Below, one piece after another: positions 9,036-17,733 of a stretch of DNA of 64,000 nucleotides. The DNA is from Candidatus Rokuibacteriota bacterium. GTDB lineage: Bacteria > Methylomirabilota > Methylomirabilia > Rokubacteriales > CSP1-6. A model generated the notes under the pieces. It was given only the letters and a program-made list of their open reading frames with translations, was not told the DNA's origin and searched no databases. Made by a program: the position numbers and the translations under genes. How positions within the stretch are numbered: position 1 is the first letter of the stretch; every line of letters starts with the position of its first letter. Location of the stretch: contig QHTE01000047.1 of the NCBI GenBank assembly GCA_003220685.1, positions 40,264 to 104,263 on the forward strand, given 5' to 3'.

Positions 9036-9041
9036 ATCCTA
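9036..9041 (-). promoter_or_regulatory. -10-like box TAGGAT overlapping the dinG-like stop codon
   Basis: On the minus strand TAGGAT includes the TAG stop of the upstream helicase gene and ends 8 bases before the GTG start of the methyltransferase. This is the same spacing as at other genes in the window. Confidence 0.35.
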
Positions 9042-10700
9042 GCACTCGAACGACGCGTCCGGATGGCGCGCGCGCATCGCCGCGCGCACCGCGTCGAGGA
9101 ACCACGACGGCAGGAGCGCGCGGTAGTGCGCAAGGAAGCGCTCGAACTGGCCGTCGAGGATATAGGTCACGCCGTGATCGCCCGCGTGGCGGCACGATCG
9201 GCCGTACGCCTGCACCAGCGCCTTCGCCGTCTCGAGCGCGTACCAGCGCGGATCGCGCGCCTGACGGGCGGCGGTCCAGGGGTCACCGAGATCGGGGTAG
9301 GGCAGCTTGGTGACGACCTGGAACCGCAGAAAGTCGTCCGGGAGATCGACGCCCTCGCGCAGGGACGGCGAGACCAGCACGGTCGGCATGGGCGTGGCGC
9401 GGTGCAGCTCCAGCGCGCGAGCCTTTGCCTCGGTCGACTCGACCCAGATGAGCCGGCGCGACAACACCGGCTCCCGCGCCGCCAGGTGGGCGACGAGCCG
9501 CCGCCCCGCCGCGTAGGACGGCGCGTGGATCAGGCCCTTCTCGCGTGGATGCGCGGCCAGGATCGCGCCGACCTCCGCGAACAGCGCCGGCTCGAGTCGG
9601 GCGAGGCTCGTCTTCGAGAGCGCGCCGATCGGACGGTACTCGATGCGCCGCTGGTCGAGCGGGAAGGGTGACTCGCTCGCAAAGGATCGGAGCCTGGCCT
9701 CGTCGAGCCCGAAGCACTCGGCGAGCGCCGTGGGATGGCCGAGGTACGCGGAGGAGAGCACCACGAGGTCGGCGGCCTCGCTGAGGAGCTCGCCCGCCAT
9801 CGAGGCCACGGTGAGCGGCACCAGCTCCAGCCTGGCGACCGGCTCGGCCGGATAGCGGACGACCCACTCCCGGTCCTCGGCGTCGACGAAGAAGCGGACC
9901 CTCGCGAGCGCGCTCTCGAGGCTCTCGCGCTCGGCCATCAGCTCCTGCTCGGCGCGCGAGGGCGGCGTGCTCAGGAACGTCTCGGGTAGAACACCGGCCG
10001 GGCGCATGATCTCGAGCGCGCGCGTCACCGTCTCGAGCTGGCCCTCCATCCGCTCGAGGTGATCGCGCATGAGGGCCCGGTAGTCCTCCGCCGTGTCGAG
10101 CCGGGGCAGCGGCCCGCCGAACCACGCCTTGGCCTGCTCGGGCGGGAACGCGACGGTGAACACGCCGACCAGCTGCGCCTCGAGGTTGTGGGCCTCGTCG
10201 ACGATCAGCAGGCGCCGCCGGCGCAGCTGCTCGGCGCGCCAGTGCCGGAGCGTGGCGAAGTACGACGTGTTGGTGCAGAAGATCGGGCCGGCCAACGCCG
10301 CCGTCTTCGCTCGCGCGTACGGACACTGGCACACCGGGCCCCGCGGCCGGCGGCACATGCCGCGCGACGTCGGCACGCGCGCGTCCGGGTAGCGCTCGCA
10401 GAGGTAGTTGTCCCGTCCCTTGACGAGCTGCAGGTCGGTGCCGAACTCGCGCTCGTACTGATCTTGCAAGAGCTTCTGCGAGGTCAGCAGGTAGGCGTCG
10501 CCGCTCCAGCGCGCCAGCGCCATCGCCACGTGGCTCTTGCCGACGCCGGGCGGCGCCTCGACGAGGAAGACGCGCGGCGCGGTGGGGTCGTCGAGGGCTT
10601 CGCCGATGCCGTCGGCCAGCTCGCCCAGCAGCCGCGACTGCTCCGGCCGAGGTGTGAAGCCGGTGGGGAAGTGCGCGAGCAGGTCAATGTGATCTGTCAC
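9039..10700 (-). CDS. DinG/XPD-family ATP-dependent DNA helicase
   Basis: Superfamily 2 iron-sulfur helicase of 553 residues, shorter than E. coli DinG (about 716). Motifs: TPRPEQSRLL (Q-like), EAPPGVGKSHVAMALARW (Walker A), four cysteines within CERYPDARVPTSRGMCRRPRGPVCQC (the 4Fe-4S cluster site), LLIVDEAHNLE (DEAH), and near the C-terminus LREGVDLPDDFLRFQVVTKLPY and ALVQAYGRSCRH (motif VI). DinG-type enzymes unwind 5'-3' and resolve forks, R-loops or unusual DNA structures. The start is GTG, divergent from the NUDIX gene with a 44-base spacer. Confidence 0.88.
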   Translation of the reverse strand: MTDHIDLLAHFPTGFTPRPEQSRLLGELADGIGEALDDPTAPRVFLVEAPPGVGKSHVAMALARWSGDAYLLTSQKLLQDQYEREFGTDLQLVKGRDNYLCERYPDARVPTSRGMCRRPRGPVCQCPYARAKTAALAGPIFCTNTSYFATLRHWRAEQLRRRRLLIVDEAHNLEAQLVGVFTVAFPPEQAKAWFGGPLPRLDTAEDYRALMRDHLERMEGQLETVTRALEIMRPAGVLPETFLSTPPSRAEQELMAERESLESALARVRFFVDAEDREWVVRYPAEPVARLELVPLTVASMAGELLSEAADLVVLSSAYLGHPTALAECFGLDEARLRSFASESPFPLDQRRIEYRPIGALSKTSLARLEPALFAEVGAILAAHPREKGLIHAPSYAAGRRLVAHLAAREPVLSRRLIWVESTEAKARALELHRATPMPTVLVSPSLREGVDLPDDFLRFQVVTKLPYPDLGDPWTAARQARDPRWYALETAKALVQAYGRSCRHAGDHGVTYILDGQFERFLAHYRALLPSWFLDAVRAAMRARHPDASFEC

Positions 10701-10735
10701 GCGTGGACGGATGGTATCACGCGGGCCGTCGCAGG

Positions 10736-10741
10736 TATTAT
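10736..10741 (+). promoter_or_regulatory. -10-like box TATTAT before the NUDIX gene
   Basis: TATTAT ends 3 bases before ATG 10745 and 6 bases before a second in-frame ATG at 10748. A leaderless message starting at the second ATG is likely. Confidence 0.45.
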
Positions 10742-10744
10742 CAC

Positions 10745-11161
10745 ATGATGCCGGGCGACGGCTCTCGCGTGCTGTTCGAAATTTCCGCCGGCGGCCTCGT
10801 GCTCGACGAGGCGGGCCGCGTGCTCCTGATCCGTGCCCGCGACCTGCGCGGCCAGCCCGTGTGGACCCTGCCGAAGGGGGCGTTGACGTCGGGCGAGACG
10901 AGCGAGGACGCGGCCTTGCGCGAAGTGCGCGAGGAGACCGGCTACCGCTGCGAGCTCGTGCGAGAGCTCGCGCCGGTCACCTACTGGTTCCGCCGGCGGG
11001 GCCGGCAGGTGAAGAAGACGGTGCGGTGGTACCTCATGCGGCCGCTCGAGAAGGTCGGCGAGCACGATCACGAGGTCGACGAGGTGCTGTGGGCCGACAA
11101 GGACGACGCCCTCTCGCGCCTGCGCTACGACTCCGACCGCCGCCTTCTTGGTGGAGTCTAG
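10745..11161 (+). CDS. NUDIX hydrolase
   Basis: Small NUDIX pyrophosphohydrolase of 138 residues. The Nudix box is complete at residues 45-67: G45, E51, R59-E60, E63-E64, G66 in GALTSGETSEDAALREVREE. The MutT/diadenosine-polyphosphate-hydrolase group has this size and a basic face (FRRRGRQVKKTVRWYLM). The substrate is not predictable. An earlier in-frame ATG at 10703 lies upstream of the -10-like box and is unlikely. The gene is divergent from the DinG-like gene. Confidence 0.85.
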   Translation: MMPGDGSRVLFEISAGGLVLDEAGRVLLIRARDLRGQPVWTLPKGALTSGETSEDAALREVREETGYRCELVRELAPVTYWFRRRGRQVKKTVRWYLMRPLEKVGEHDHEVDEVLWADKDDALSRLRYDSDRRLLGGV

Positions 11162-11243
11162 CCGAGCCGTCGAGCACTCGCTGGGGACTTGCAAGCAGCA
11201 TCCCTCTAGGGTAGCGTCACGGCCCAGTATCCGTCGTGTCCGT

Positions 11244-11271
11244 GGTAGTGAAGAACAGGTAGTGAAAAACA
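11244..11271 (+). repeat. 14-base tandem duplication upstream of the peptide ABC operon
   Basis: Two adjacent copies of GGTAGTGAARAACA differ at one base (11244-11257 and 11258-11271), 76 bases before the first permease gene. Head-to-tail copies in the promoter-proximal gap are compatible with regulator binding sites. No clear -10/-35 pair was found in 11162-11346. Confidence 0.5.
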
Positions 11272-11346
11272 CCGGTCCGGCTCCTAGCGCTTTTGGACCC
11301 GCTCAGCAGGGTCGGCGGCGATACCCGCCAGCGCAGGGAGGGATTG

Positions 11347-12267
11347 ATGCAACGGTATATCGCGCGAAGGTTCCTGCAGAGCCTGCTGGCCCTGTGGGTC
11401 ATGAGCCTGGTCGTCTTCAGTCTGGCGCGGGTCACCGGCAACCCGCTGGACGTCATGCTGCCCCTCGAGGCTGGGCCCGAGGAGTACGAGCGGATCTCCA
11501 GGCACTGGGGGCTGGATAAGCCCCTCGCCACCCAGTACGTCGTCTTCCTGACCAAGGCCCTCCAGGGGGATTTCGGGAACTCCTGGAAGTGGCATGGCTA
11601 TTCGGCCATGGGCCTGGTCGCACAGCGCCTGCCCGCCACCCTCCAGCTCGCCGGCTTCGCCTTGCTGATCAGCGTCGCGATCGCCCTGCCGATCGGGGTG
11701 CTCGCCGCGGTCATGAAGGGCACCGTCTGGGACTCCGCGGCGAAGATCGTCGCCCTGCTGGGGCAATCCTTGCCGGGCTTCTGGCTGGGGATCGTCCTGA
11801 TGTGGATTTTCGCCGTGCACCTCGGCTGGTTGCCGACCTCCGGGCGAGGCGGGATCCAGTACATGATCCTGCCAGCCATCACCCTGGGCTGGTTCCAGGT
11901 AGCCGCCGTCATGCGGCTTGTTCGCTCGTCGATGCTCGACGTGCTGGACAGTGAATTCGTGAAGCTGACCCGCATCAAGGGCCTGTCGGAATGGAAGGTC
12001 GTCTGGAAGCATTGCTTGCGCAACGCGGCGATCGCCCCCCTGACATTCTTCGCGATCATCGCCGGGGTCCTGATGACCGGCTCCGTCGTGACCGAAAGCG
12101 TCTTTTCATGGCCGGGCACGGGGCTCCTGGTGGTCGACGCGGTGAGGGCTCGGGACTTTCAGGTGGTCCAGGCCGTGGTGATCGTGTTCGCCGGGATCTT
12201 CATTTTCACGAATCTTTTGGTCGATATCCTCTACGCATACCTCGATCCCCGCATCCGGTATCGGTGA
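11347..12267 (+). CDS. peptide/nickel-type ABC transporter permease (DppB-like)
   Basis: Inner-membrane permease of the Dpp/Opp family, 306 residues with about six membrane helices. The N-terminal RYIARRFLQSLLALWVMSLVVF, the GLDKPLATQYV stretch and the EAA-type cytoplasmic loop (RIKGLSEWKVVWKHCLRNA) are typical of DppB. ATG 11347 is chosen because the purine-rich GGGAGG stands 7-8 bases upstream; the open frame extends further upstream without such a site. First gene of a five-gene operon (B, C, A, D, F). The transported substrate may be di/oligopeptides or another amide-containing compound. Confidence 0.9.
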   Translation: MQRYIARRFLQSLLALWVMSLVVFSLARVTGNPLDVMLPLEAGPEEYERISRHWGLDKPLATQYVVFLTKALQGDFGNSWKWHGYSAMGLVAQRLPATLQLAGFALLISVAIALPIGVLAAVMKGTVWDSAAKIVALLGQSLPGFWLGIVLMWIFAVHLGWLPTSGRGGIQYMILPAITLGWFQVAAVMRLVRSSMLDVLDSEFVKLTRIKGLSEWKVVWKHCLRNAAIAPLTFFAIIAGVLMTGSVVTESVFSWPGTGLLVVDAVRARDFQVVQAVVIVFAGIFIFTNLLVDILYAYLDPRIRYR

Positions 12268-12288
12268 GGGGAGAAAGGACGTCGGACC

Positions 12289-13185
12289 ATGGCGACTGTG
12301 ACAGCGAGAGCGCTTCCCTGGTACGCGCGCCCGCGCGTCGTGCAGGCGATGCGCCAGGTCAAACGCTATCCGGTGATACCGCTCGGTCTCCTCATGATCC
12401 TCCTGGTGATTCCGGCCGTTCTGGCGCCGCTGGTCGCGCCGTACGACCCGCTGCAGGGCTCGCTGGCCAAGCGTCTGAAGCCGCCGGTGTGGCAGCAGGG
12501 CGGCACCATCGACCATCTGCTGGGCACCGACAAGCTCGGGCGCGACATCTTGAGCCGGCTGATCCATGGCGCGAGGGTCTCGCTCGCGGTGTCTCTGGTG
12601 GCGATCTTCGTCGGTGGCATCGCCGGCACGGGGCTGGGGCTGATGTCCGGCTACTTCGGAGGCAAGACCGACACGCTGATCATGCGCCTGGTCGACCTCT
12701 CCCTGTCTTTACCGACGATCTTGCTGGCTCTGGTCCTGGTGGCCGCGGTTGGCCCCAGTTTCGGCACGGTCATCATCGTCCTGGTGGTCCTCCTGTGGGC
12801 GCGCTACGCAAGACTCGTCCGGGGGGAGACCCTCAGCATCAAGGAGCGGGATTTCATCGCGAGGGCGCGCGTGGCCGGGGCGTCCCACACGCGGATCATG
12901 GCCCGCTACATCTTCCCCAACGTCGTCAACTCCCTGGTTGTCCTGGCGACGCTCCAGGTGGGGTACGTCATTCTGCTCGAGTCCGCCCTGAGCTTCCTCG
13001 GCGCGGGTCTTCCCCGGCCCACCCCCGCGTGGGGACTCATGATCGCCGACGGGCGCGAGCTGATCGTGACCGCTTGGTGGGTCTCGATGTTCCCGGGGTT
13101 GGCGATCATGTTGACGGTGCTCGCTCTGAACCTCTTGGGCGATTGGCTCCGAGATCATCTCGACCCCAAGCTCAGACACGTCTGA
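12289..13185 (+). CDS. peptide/nickel-type ABC transporter permease (DppC-like)
   Basis: Second permease of the same importer, 298 residues. It has the OppC N-terminal helix (VIPLGLLMILLVIPAVLAPLVAPYDPL), then GTDKLGRDILSRLIHGARVSLAVSLVA, which is the diagnostic DppC/OppC block, and an EAA loop (ARVAGASHTRIMARYIFPNV). It begins 21 bases after DppB with a GAAAGGA-type ribosome site. It pairs with DppB to form the membrane channel. Confidence 0.92.
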   Translation: MATVTARALPWYARPRVVQAMRQVKRYPVIPLGLLMILLVIPAVLAPLVAPYDPLQGSLAKRLKPPVWQQGGTIDHLLGTDKLGRDILSRLIHGARVSLAVSLVAIFVGGIAGTGLGLMSGYFGGKTDTLIMRLVDLSLSLPTILLALVLVAAVGPSFGTVIIVLVVLLWARYARLVRGETLSIKERDFIARARVAGASHTRIMARYIFPNVVNSLVVLATLQVGYVILLESALSFLGAGLPRPTPAWGLMIADGRELIVTAWWVSMFPGLAIMLTVLALNLLGDWLRDHLDPKLRHV

Positions 13186-13215
13186 GACACGAAAAAACTA
13201 CGGAGGAGATCTCCG

Positions 13216-14856
13216 ATGAGACGCGATGCGTGGTCACGGTTCTCGTCGGCTCGGCTCGCTCCCCTCGCTCCGGCGCTACTGCTCATGACGCTGACGTTCA
13301 CGCTGGGGACCACGCCGACAACCGGATCGGCACAGGACGCGAAGATCCAGAAGCTGGTGTTCGCCTCCGCCGGGTTCGAGGACAGCAACCGATTCTGGAT
13401 GGTCGCCCGACCCGACCATCTCCAGTACGACCCGTTCCTCGAAACGCTGCTCGACGTGGATCCGAAGACCGGCGAGTACACGCCACGCCTGGCCGAGAAG
13501 TGGCAGGCGAGCTCCGATTTCAAGGAATGGACCTTCACGCTGCGGAAGGGTGTGCAATTCCACTACGGGTATGGCCCGTTCACCGCCAAAGACGTCGTCC
13601 ATTCTCACGCGTTCATGATGCGCCCGGAAACGACCGCGACGTTGGCGCCGTTCTGGCGCACCGTCGAAGAGGTCAAGGTCGTCAACGACTACCAGATCGT
13701 GTTCCGCATGAAGCGCCCCTCGACCACGATGCCGTATGCGGCTTCTCGCGCCGGCGATCTGCGAATCGTCAGCAAGGCCCAGTGGGACAAGGAGGGGCTG
13801 GAGGGCATGGACAAGCGACCGGCCGGCACCGGCTCGTATCGCTATCTCAGCCGGCAACCGGGCCTGTCGATCACGTTCGAGCGGGTGGACAACCACTGGC
13901 GCGGCGAGAGACCGGCGTTCAAGGAGCTCGAGTTCCGGTTGGCGCGCGAGGAGTCGACGCGGCTGGCAATGCTGCTGTCCGGTGAGGCCCACGTCGCCGA
14001 CTTGCCGCGCGAGCTCCAGAAGGACGCGCTCACGAAGGGCATGAAGATTTTCTCGTCGTCCTTTCCCGTCGACTGGATGACGGTGTACCTGGGAGGCCAG
14101 TACTACCTGTCCGGCGATCCAGCGTTCAAGCCCGACGTGCCCTGGACCAAGAAGAAGGTGCGGCAAGCCCTGAACGTGGCGGTCAACCGCAAAGAGCTGC
14201 TCAACACGGTGTTCGCCGGCAAGGGGACGATGACGTACGTGACCGGGTGGACCGCGCAGTCCGAAGGCTACAACCCCGAGTGGCAGAGCCGCTTCGATCA
14301 GCTGTACGGCTACGACCCCGCGAAGGCCAAGGCGCTCCTGAAGGAGGCCGGCTACGGTCCCGGCCAGCTCAAGTTCAAGATTCTCGCGTTCACCGAGCCC
14401 GGAGAGTCGGAAGGCCCCCAGGTCGCCGAGGCGCTCGGCATCTACTACAAGGACGTGGGTGTCGAGACGGAGATCGAGGTGCTCGACTGGGCCAAGGTGC
14501 GGGACATGTTCCGCAAGAAGACGATCCAGTGCTGCATCTGGCCCAACATCATCTCGTGGCGGCCGGCCGAGGAGTGGATCAGGACGAGCTACTACAGCAA
14601 GAGCGCGACACACCACTACGAGAACGAGTTCATCGACAAGACCTACAACGCGCTGACCCAGGCCGTGAAGCCGGAGGAGCGTCAGCGGCTGGCCCGGTCG
14701 ATCGCCGACCACCTCTTCGAGGAGTTCGCCGATATCCCGCTGTTCTGGTTCGCCAACGAGGTCGTCGCGAACCCCAGGGCGGTGAGCGAGTGGGTTTACC
14801 CGGGTCTGGCTGCCGGCAGATCGACGCATTTCGATCGCATCAGACCCCCGAAGTAG
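13216..14856 (+). CDS. ABC transporter substrate-binding protein, family 5 (DppA/OppA-like)
   Basis: Periplasmic solute receptor of 546 residues. It has an N-terminal signal peptide (positively charged start, hydrophobic LAPALLLMTLTFTLG, cleavage near GSAQ) and family-5 features including YTPRLAEKW...WTFTLRKGVQFHYG, AKDVVHS and VRQALNVAVNRKELLN. GGAGGA precedes the ATG. It delivers the ligand to the DppBC channel. Ligands of this family include peptides, nickel chelates, sugars and opines, so specificity is open. Confidence 0.9.
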   Translation: MRRDAWSRFSSARLAPLAPALLLMTLTFTLGTTPTTGSAQDAKIQKLVFASAGFEDSNRFWMVARPDHLQYDPFLETLLDVDPKTGEYTPRLAEKWQASSDFKEWTFTLRKGVQFHYGYGPFTAKDVVHSHAFMMRPETTATLAPFWRTVEEVKVVNDYQIVFRMKRPSTTMPYAASRAGDLRIVSKAQWDKEGLEGMDKRPAGTGSYRYLSRQPGLSITFERVDNHWRGERPAFKELEFRLAREESTRLAMLLSGEAHVADLPRELQKDALTKGMKIFSSSFPVDWMTVYLGGQYYLSGDPAFKPDVPWTKKKVRQALNVAVNRKELLNTVFAGKGTMTYVTGWTAQSEGYNPEWQSRFDQLYGYDPAKAKALLKEAGYGPGQLKFKILAFTEPGESEGPQVAEALGIYYKDVGVETEIEVLDWAKVRDMFRKKTIQCCIWPNIISWRPAEEWIRTSYYSKSATHHYENEFIDKTYNALTQAVKPEERQRLARSIADHLFEEFADIPLFWFANEVVANPRAVSEWVYPGLAAGRSTHFDRIRPPK

Positions 14857-14887
14857 GCCGAGCACGCGACGAGACGCGCGGGGACGT

Positions 14888-15907
14888 ATGCCCAGACAGA
14901 TCGGCGACGTCGTTTTGCGGGTCGAGGATCTCCACACCTATTGTTTCACCCGCTGGGGTGTGGTGAGGGCCGTCGACGGCGTGAGCTTTTCCCTCCGACA
15001 GGGTGAGGCGCTCGGCATCGTCGGGGAGTCGGGCTGCGGCAAGACGATGACCGCGCTCTCACTGCTGCGACTGGTGCCGCGGCCGGCGGCGCGGATCGTC
15101 AGGGGCAGGATCCTGCTCGAGGGCGACAATCTCCTCGAGAAGACCGAGCGCGAGATGCGGGCGATTCGGGGCCGACGCATCTCGATGATCCTCCAGGACC
15201 CGCAGACCTCGCTCAATCCGGTGTTCACCGTCGGCAACCAGTTGATCGAAGCCATCAAGATTCACCACAAGGACGGCCGTCGATCGCTGGTGCGGCGAGC
15301 GATCGACGGCTTGAAGCAGGTGCGGGTGGCGGCGCCCGAGCGCCGCGTCCAGGACTACCCACACCAGATGAGCGGCGGCATGAAGCAGCGAGTCGTGGGC
15401 GCCATCGCCATCTCGTGCGAGCCGCGGGTCATCATCGCCGACGAGCCCACGACCTCCCTGGACGTCACCATCCAAGCTCAGTACCTGCGCTTGCTCCGCG
15501 AGATCCAGGAGGCGACCAATCTTGCCGTCATCTTCATCACGCACGACTTCGGGATCGTCGCCAAAATGTGCGACCGCGTGATGGTGATGTACGCCGGCCG
15601 GGTCGTCGAAAGCGGCGACGTGCGGGACATCTTCAACCGCCCCTCGCATCCGTACACGCAAGCCCTGTTGAGCTCCGTGCCCACGATGGACGAGCGCGTC
15701 GAGCGGCTCTATTCGATCGCCGGTCAGCCCCCGGCCCTCTGGGATCTGCCCGCCGGTTGCCGCTTCGCCGCGCGGTGTCCTCATGCGGATGAGCGATGCC
15801 GACGCGACTATCCGCCCTCGTTCACGGCAGGCGAAGGCCATACCGCCGATTGCTGGAGACTGGAAGACGCATGCGAGCCGAGCCAATTCTCCGGGCCGAG
15901 GGCCTGA
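14888..15907 (+). CDS. ABC transporter ATPase (DppD-like)
   Basis: Cytoplasmic nucleotide-binding subunit, 339 residues. Walker [10 protein letters not shown] (around 46-54), Q-loop [11 protein letters not shown], signature MSGGMKQRV, Walker [13 protein letters not shown] and switch His in FITHDFG are all present. The C-terminal extension contains the oligopeptide-ATPase Cys cluster ([14 protein letters not shown]), which in relatives holds an Fe-S cluster. Its 3' end overlaps the next ATPase gene by 37 bases. Confidence 0.93.
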   Translation: MPRQIGDVVLRVEDLHTYCFTRWGVVRAVDGVSFSLRQGEALGIVGESGCGKTMTALSLLRLVPRPAARIVRGRILLEGDNLLEKTEREMRAIRGRRISMILQDPQTSLNPVFTVGNQLIEAIKIHHKDGRRSLVRRAIDGLKQVRVAAPERRVQDYPHQMSGGMKQRVVGAIAISCEPRVIIADEPTTSLDVTIQAQYLRLLREIQEATNLAVIFITHDFGIVAKMCDRVMVMYAGRVVESGDVRDIFNRPSHPYTQALLSSVPTMDERVERLYSIAGQPPALWDLPAGCRFAARCPHADERCRRDYPPSFTAGEGHTADCWRLEDACEPSQFSGPRA

Positions 15908-16842
15908 AGAAGCACTTTCCCGTCACCGAGGGCCTGCTCTGGTCGACGGTGGTCGGCTGGGTCAAGGCCGTGGATGGCATCAGCTTCTCGATTCCCCAGG
16001 GTCAGACGCTGGCGCTCGTCGGTGAATCCGGCTGCGGCAAGACGACGACGGCGAAGCTCATCTTGCGTCTGGAGGAGCCCACCTCAGGCCAGGTGTTCGT
16101 CGATGGCAAGAACGTCCACGCGCTGAGCGGCGACGTCTTGAAGGAGTACCGCACGATCGTGCAGGCGGTCTTTCAGGACCCCTGGTCGTCGCTGAGTCCC
16201 CGCATGCGCGTGCGAGAGATCGTGGCGGAGCCCCTGGTCGTGAATCGGCGCGTGGCGGCGGCGGAGGTCGAGAGCCGTGTGGCGGAAATTCTCGGGCGCG
16301 TGGGCCTGCGCCCGGAGCAGGCGAACCTCTACCCGCACGAATTCAGCGGCGGGCAGCGCCAGCGCATCGCCGTGGCCAGCGCCCTGGTGTCGGATCCCAA
16401 GCTCATCGTCCTCGACGAGCCGGTCTCGGCCCTAGACGTCTCCATTCGCGCGCAGATCATGAACCTGCTGGTGGATCTCCAGAAGCAGTACGGCGTGAGC
16501 TACCTGCTGATCGCGCACCACCTGGCGACGACGCGGTTCATGGCCCACGAGGTGGCGGTCATGTACCTGGGCAAGATCATGGAACGGGCCAAGACCGAGG
16601 AGCTGTTCAAGAATCCATCGCACCCCTACACGAAGGCTCTCTTCTCGGCCGCCCTCCCGGCTCACCCGGACATCGTGCGCGAAGAGATGATCCTCTCCGG
16701 TGAAGTGCCGTCGCCGATCGATCCGCCGTCGGGCTGCCGCTTCCATCCGCGCTGCCCCTTTGTCATGCCCCGGTGCGCGGAAGTGGAGCCCCAGGAGAAA
16801 GCGATCGCCGCCGATCACGTGGTGGCGTGTCATCTCTACTGA
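15871..16842 (+). CDS. ABC transporter ATPase (DppF-like)
   Basis: Second nucleotide-binding subunit, 323 residues. Walker [11 protein letters not shown], signature FSGGQRQRIAVASAL, Walker B LIVLDEPVSALD and LLIAHHLATTRF are present, with the C-terminal CRFHPRCPFVMPRC cluster. ATG 15871 gives the usual N-terminus ([15 protein letters not shown]); the open frame extends 75 bases further upstream inside DppD, but that start would add an atypical tail. Last gene of the operon. Confidence 0.92.
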   Translation: MRAEPILRAEGLKKHFPVTEGLLWSTVVGWVKAVDGISFSIPQGQTLALVGESGCGKTTTAKLILRLEEPTSGQVFVDGKNVHALSGDVLKEYRTIVQAVFQDPWSSLSPRMRVREIVAEPLVVNRRVAAAEVESRVAEILGRVGLRPEQANLYPHEFSGGQRQRIAVASALVSDPKLIVLDEPVSALDVSIRAQIMNLLVDLQKQYGVSYLLIAHHLATTRFMAHEVAVMYLGKIMERAKTEELFKNPSHPYTKALFSAALPAHPDIVREEMILSGEVPSPIDPPSGCRFHPRCPFVMPRCAEVEPQEKAIAADHVVACHLY

Positions 16843-16850
16843 GTCGAGAG

Positions 16851-16870
16851 GGCGGAGCCGAGGCGCGCTA
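16851..16870 (+). repeat. partial copy of the intergenic hairpin repeat
   Basis: Only the right arm (GCCGAGGCGCGCTA) of the element seen at 29854, 36921, 36983 and 43990 is kept here. It lies in the 25-base gap between two convergent genes and overlaps the amidohydrolase stop codon. Confidence 0.4.
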
Positions 16871-17680
16871 GGGCGCGGGGAAGAGGTGCTCGCCGTTCTT
16901 CCAGGCGATCGCCTCGGCGACGTCGCGCGGGAGCTGGGCGAGCCACGCCTGGACGTCGCGGTGGTAGTCGCGCACGATCTCCCAGCGTGAGGTCACCCAC
17001 GTGTCCGTGCCGACCATGAAGCGGTCGGGATACTTCACGAAGACCGCGCGCCACGCCGGGTCGAGCGCTCCGCCGGAGGCGACGTCGGTCCGCAGCGCCA
17101 GCTCGACGTAGAGCTTCGGAAACCGCTCGAGCAGGCGGCCCACGGTGGAGGCCGGCGACGACATGCCGGCGTGCGCCCAGAGGAAGCGCGGCTTCGGGTA
17201 GAGTGTCAGGAGCTTCTCGATCCCGACGTCGTCGACGTGCGCCTGGAGGACGAGGCCGCGATCGGCGGCGAGCTCGGCGACGCGCTTGACGGTGGGCGCG
17301 CCCGTGTCGGCGGCGCTCAGGTGGAACTCGCCGATACCGCGGTAGATCCCCCGCTTCAGCCGGTCCTCGACGTAGGCCTGCACCCCCGGATCGCTGTGCC
17401 ATCTTGCCATGTCGTCGCGCGTCCGGTACGGCCGGAGGAACGGCACGACGGTCTTCGGAGCCTTCTCGTAGAGCTTCAGCGTGCCGTCGTCGGGCGTGCT
17501 CGACACGATCGCCCGCCGCACGCCCGCCGCGGCGAGGATCGAGAGCGCGCGCTCGGGCGAGTAGACGTCCCAATCCGGACGGCTGTAGTGGATGTGCGCG
17601 TCGAAGATCGGAAACTGGGCGGCCCCGGGGGCCGCGGTGCCCAGGACGAGCAGGAGCGTCGGCAGGAGAAGCCTGCGCAT
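16868..17680 (-). CDS. secreted amidohydrolase-family (TIM-barrel) protein
   Basis: 270 residues with a signal peptide (MRRLLLPTLLLVLGTAAPGAA, cleavage near GAAQ). The mature protein starts FPIFDAHIHYSRPDW, carrying the HxH metal motif of the amidohydrolase-2/ACMSD superfamily, with later LQAHVDD, FLWAHAGMSSP and MVGTDTW supplying the other barrel His and Asp. Such proteins hydrolyse or decarboxylate small carboxylates; the substrate is unknown. A periplasmic location is unusual for the fold but common in environmental bacteria. The start at 17680 is placed by the signal peptide and by a -10-like TAGGAT 7 bases upstream. Confidence 0.8.
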   Translation of the reverse strand: MRRLLLPTLLLVLGTAAPGAAQFPIFDAHIHYSRPDWDVYSPERALSILAAAGVRRAIVSSTPDDGTLKLYEKAPKTVVPFLRPYRTRDDMARWHSDPGVQAYVEDRLKRGIYRGIGEFHLSAADTGAPTVKRVAELAADRGLVLQAHVDDVGIEKLLTLYPKPRFLWAHAGMSSPASTVGRLLERFPKLYVELALRTDVASGGALDPAWRAVFVKYPDRFMVGTDTWVTSRWEIVRDYHRDVQAWLAQLPRDVAEAIAWKNGEHLFPAP

Positions 17681-17687
17681 CGCCGGG

Positions 17688-17693
17688 ATCCTA
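17688..17693 (-). promoter_or_regulatory. -10-like box TAGGAT before the amidohydrolase gene
   Basis: On the minus strand TAGGAT ends 7 bases before ATG 17680, predicting a leaderless message. It lies in the 53-base gap behind the MGMT gene, so the amidohydrolase may be transcribed independently. Confidence 0.45.
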
Positions 17694-17733
17694 ACACACG
17701 CGCCCGGTCGCTCCCGCCGGCGCGAGCAGTCAC

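Noticed and set aside
11162-11346. Riboswitch or small RNA before the peptide importer
   Set aside because: No conserved riboswitch core was recognised; only the 14-base duplication stands out.
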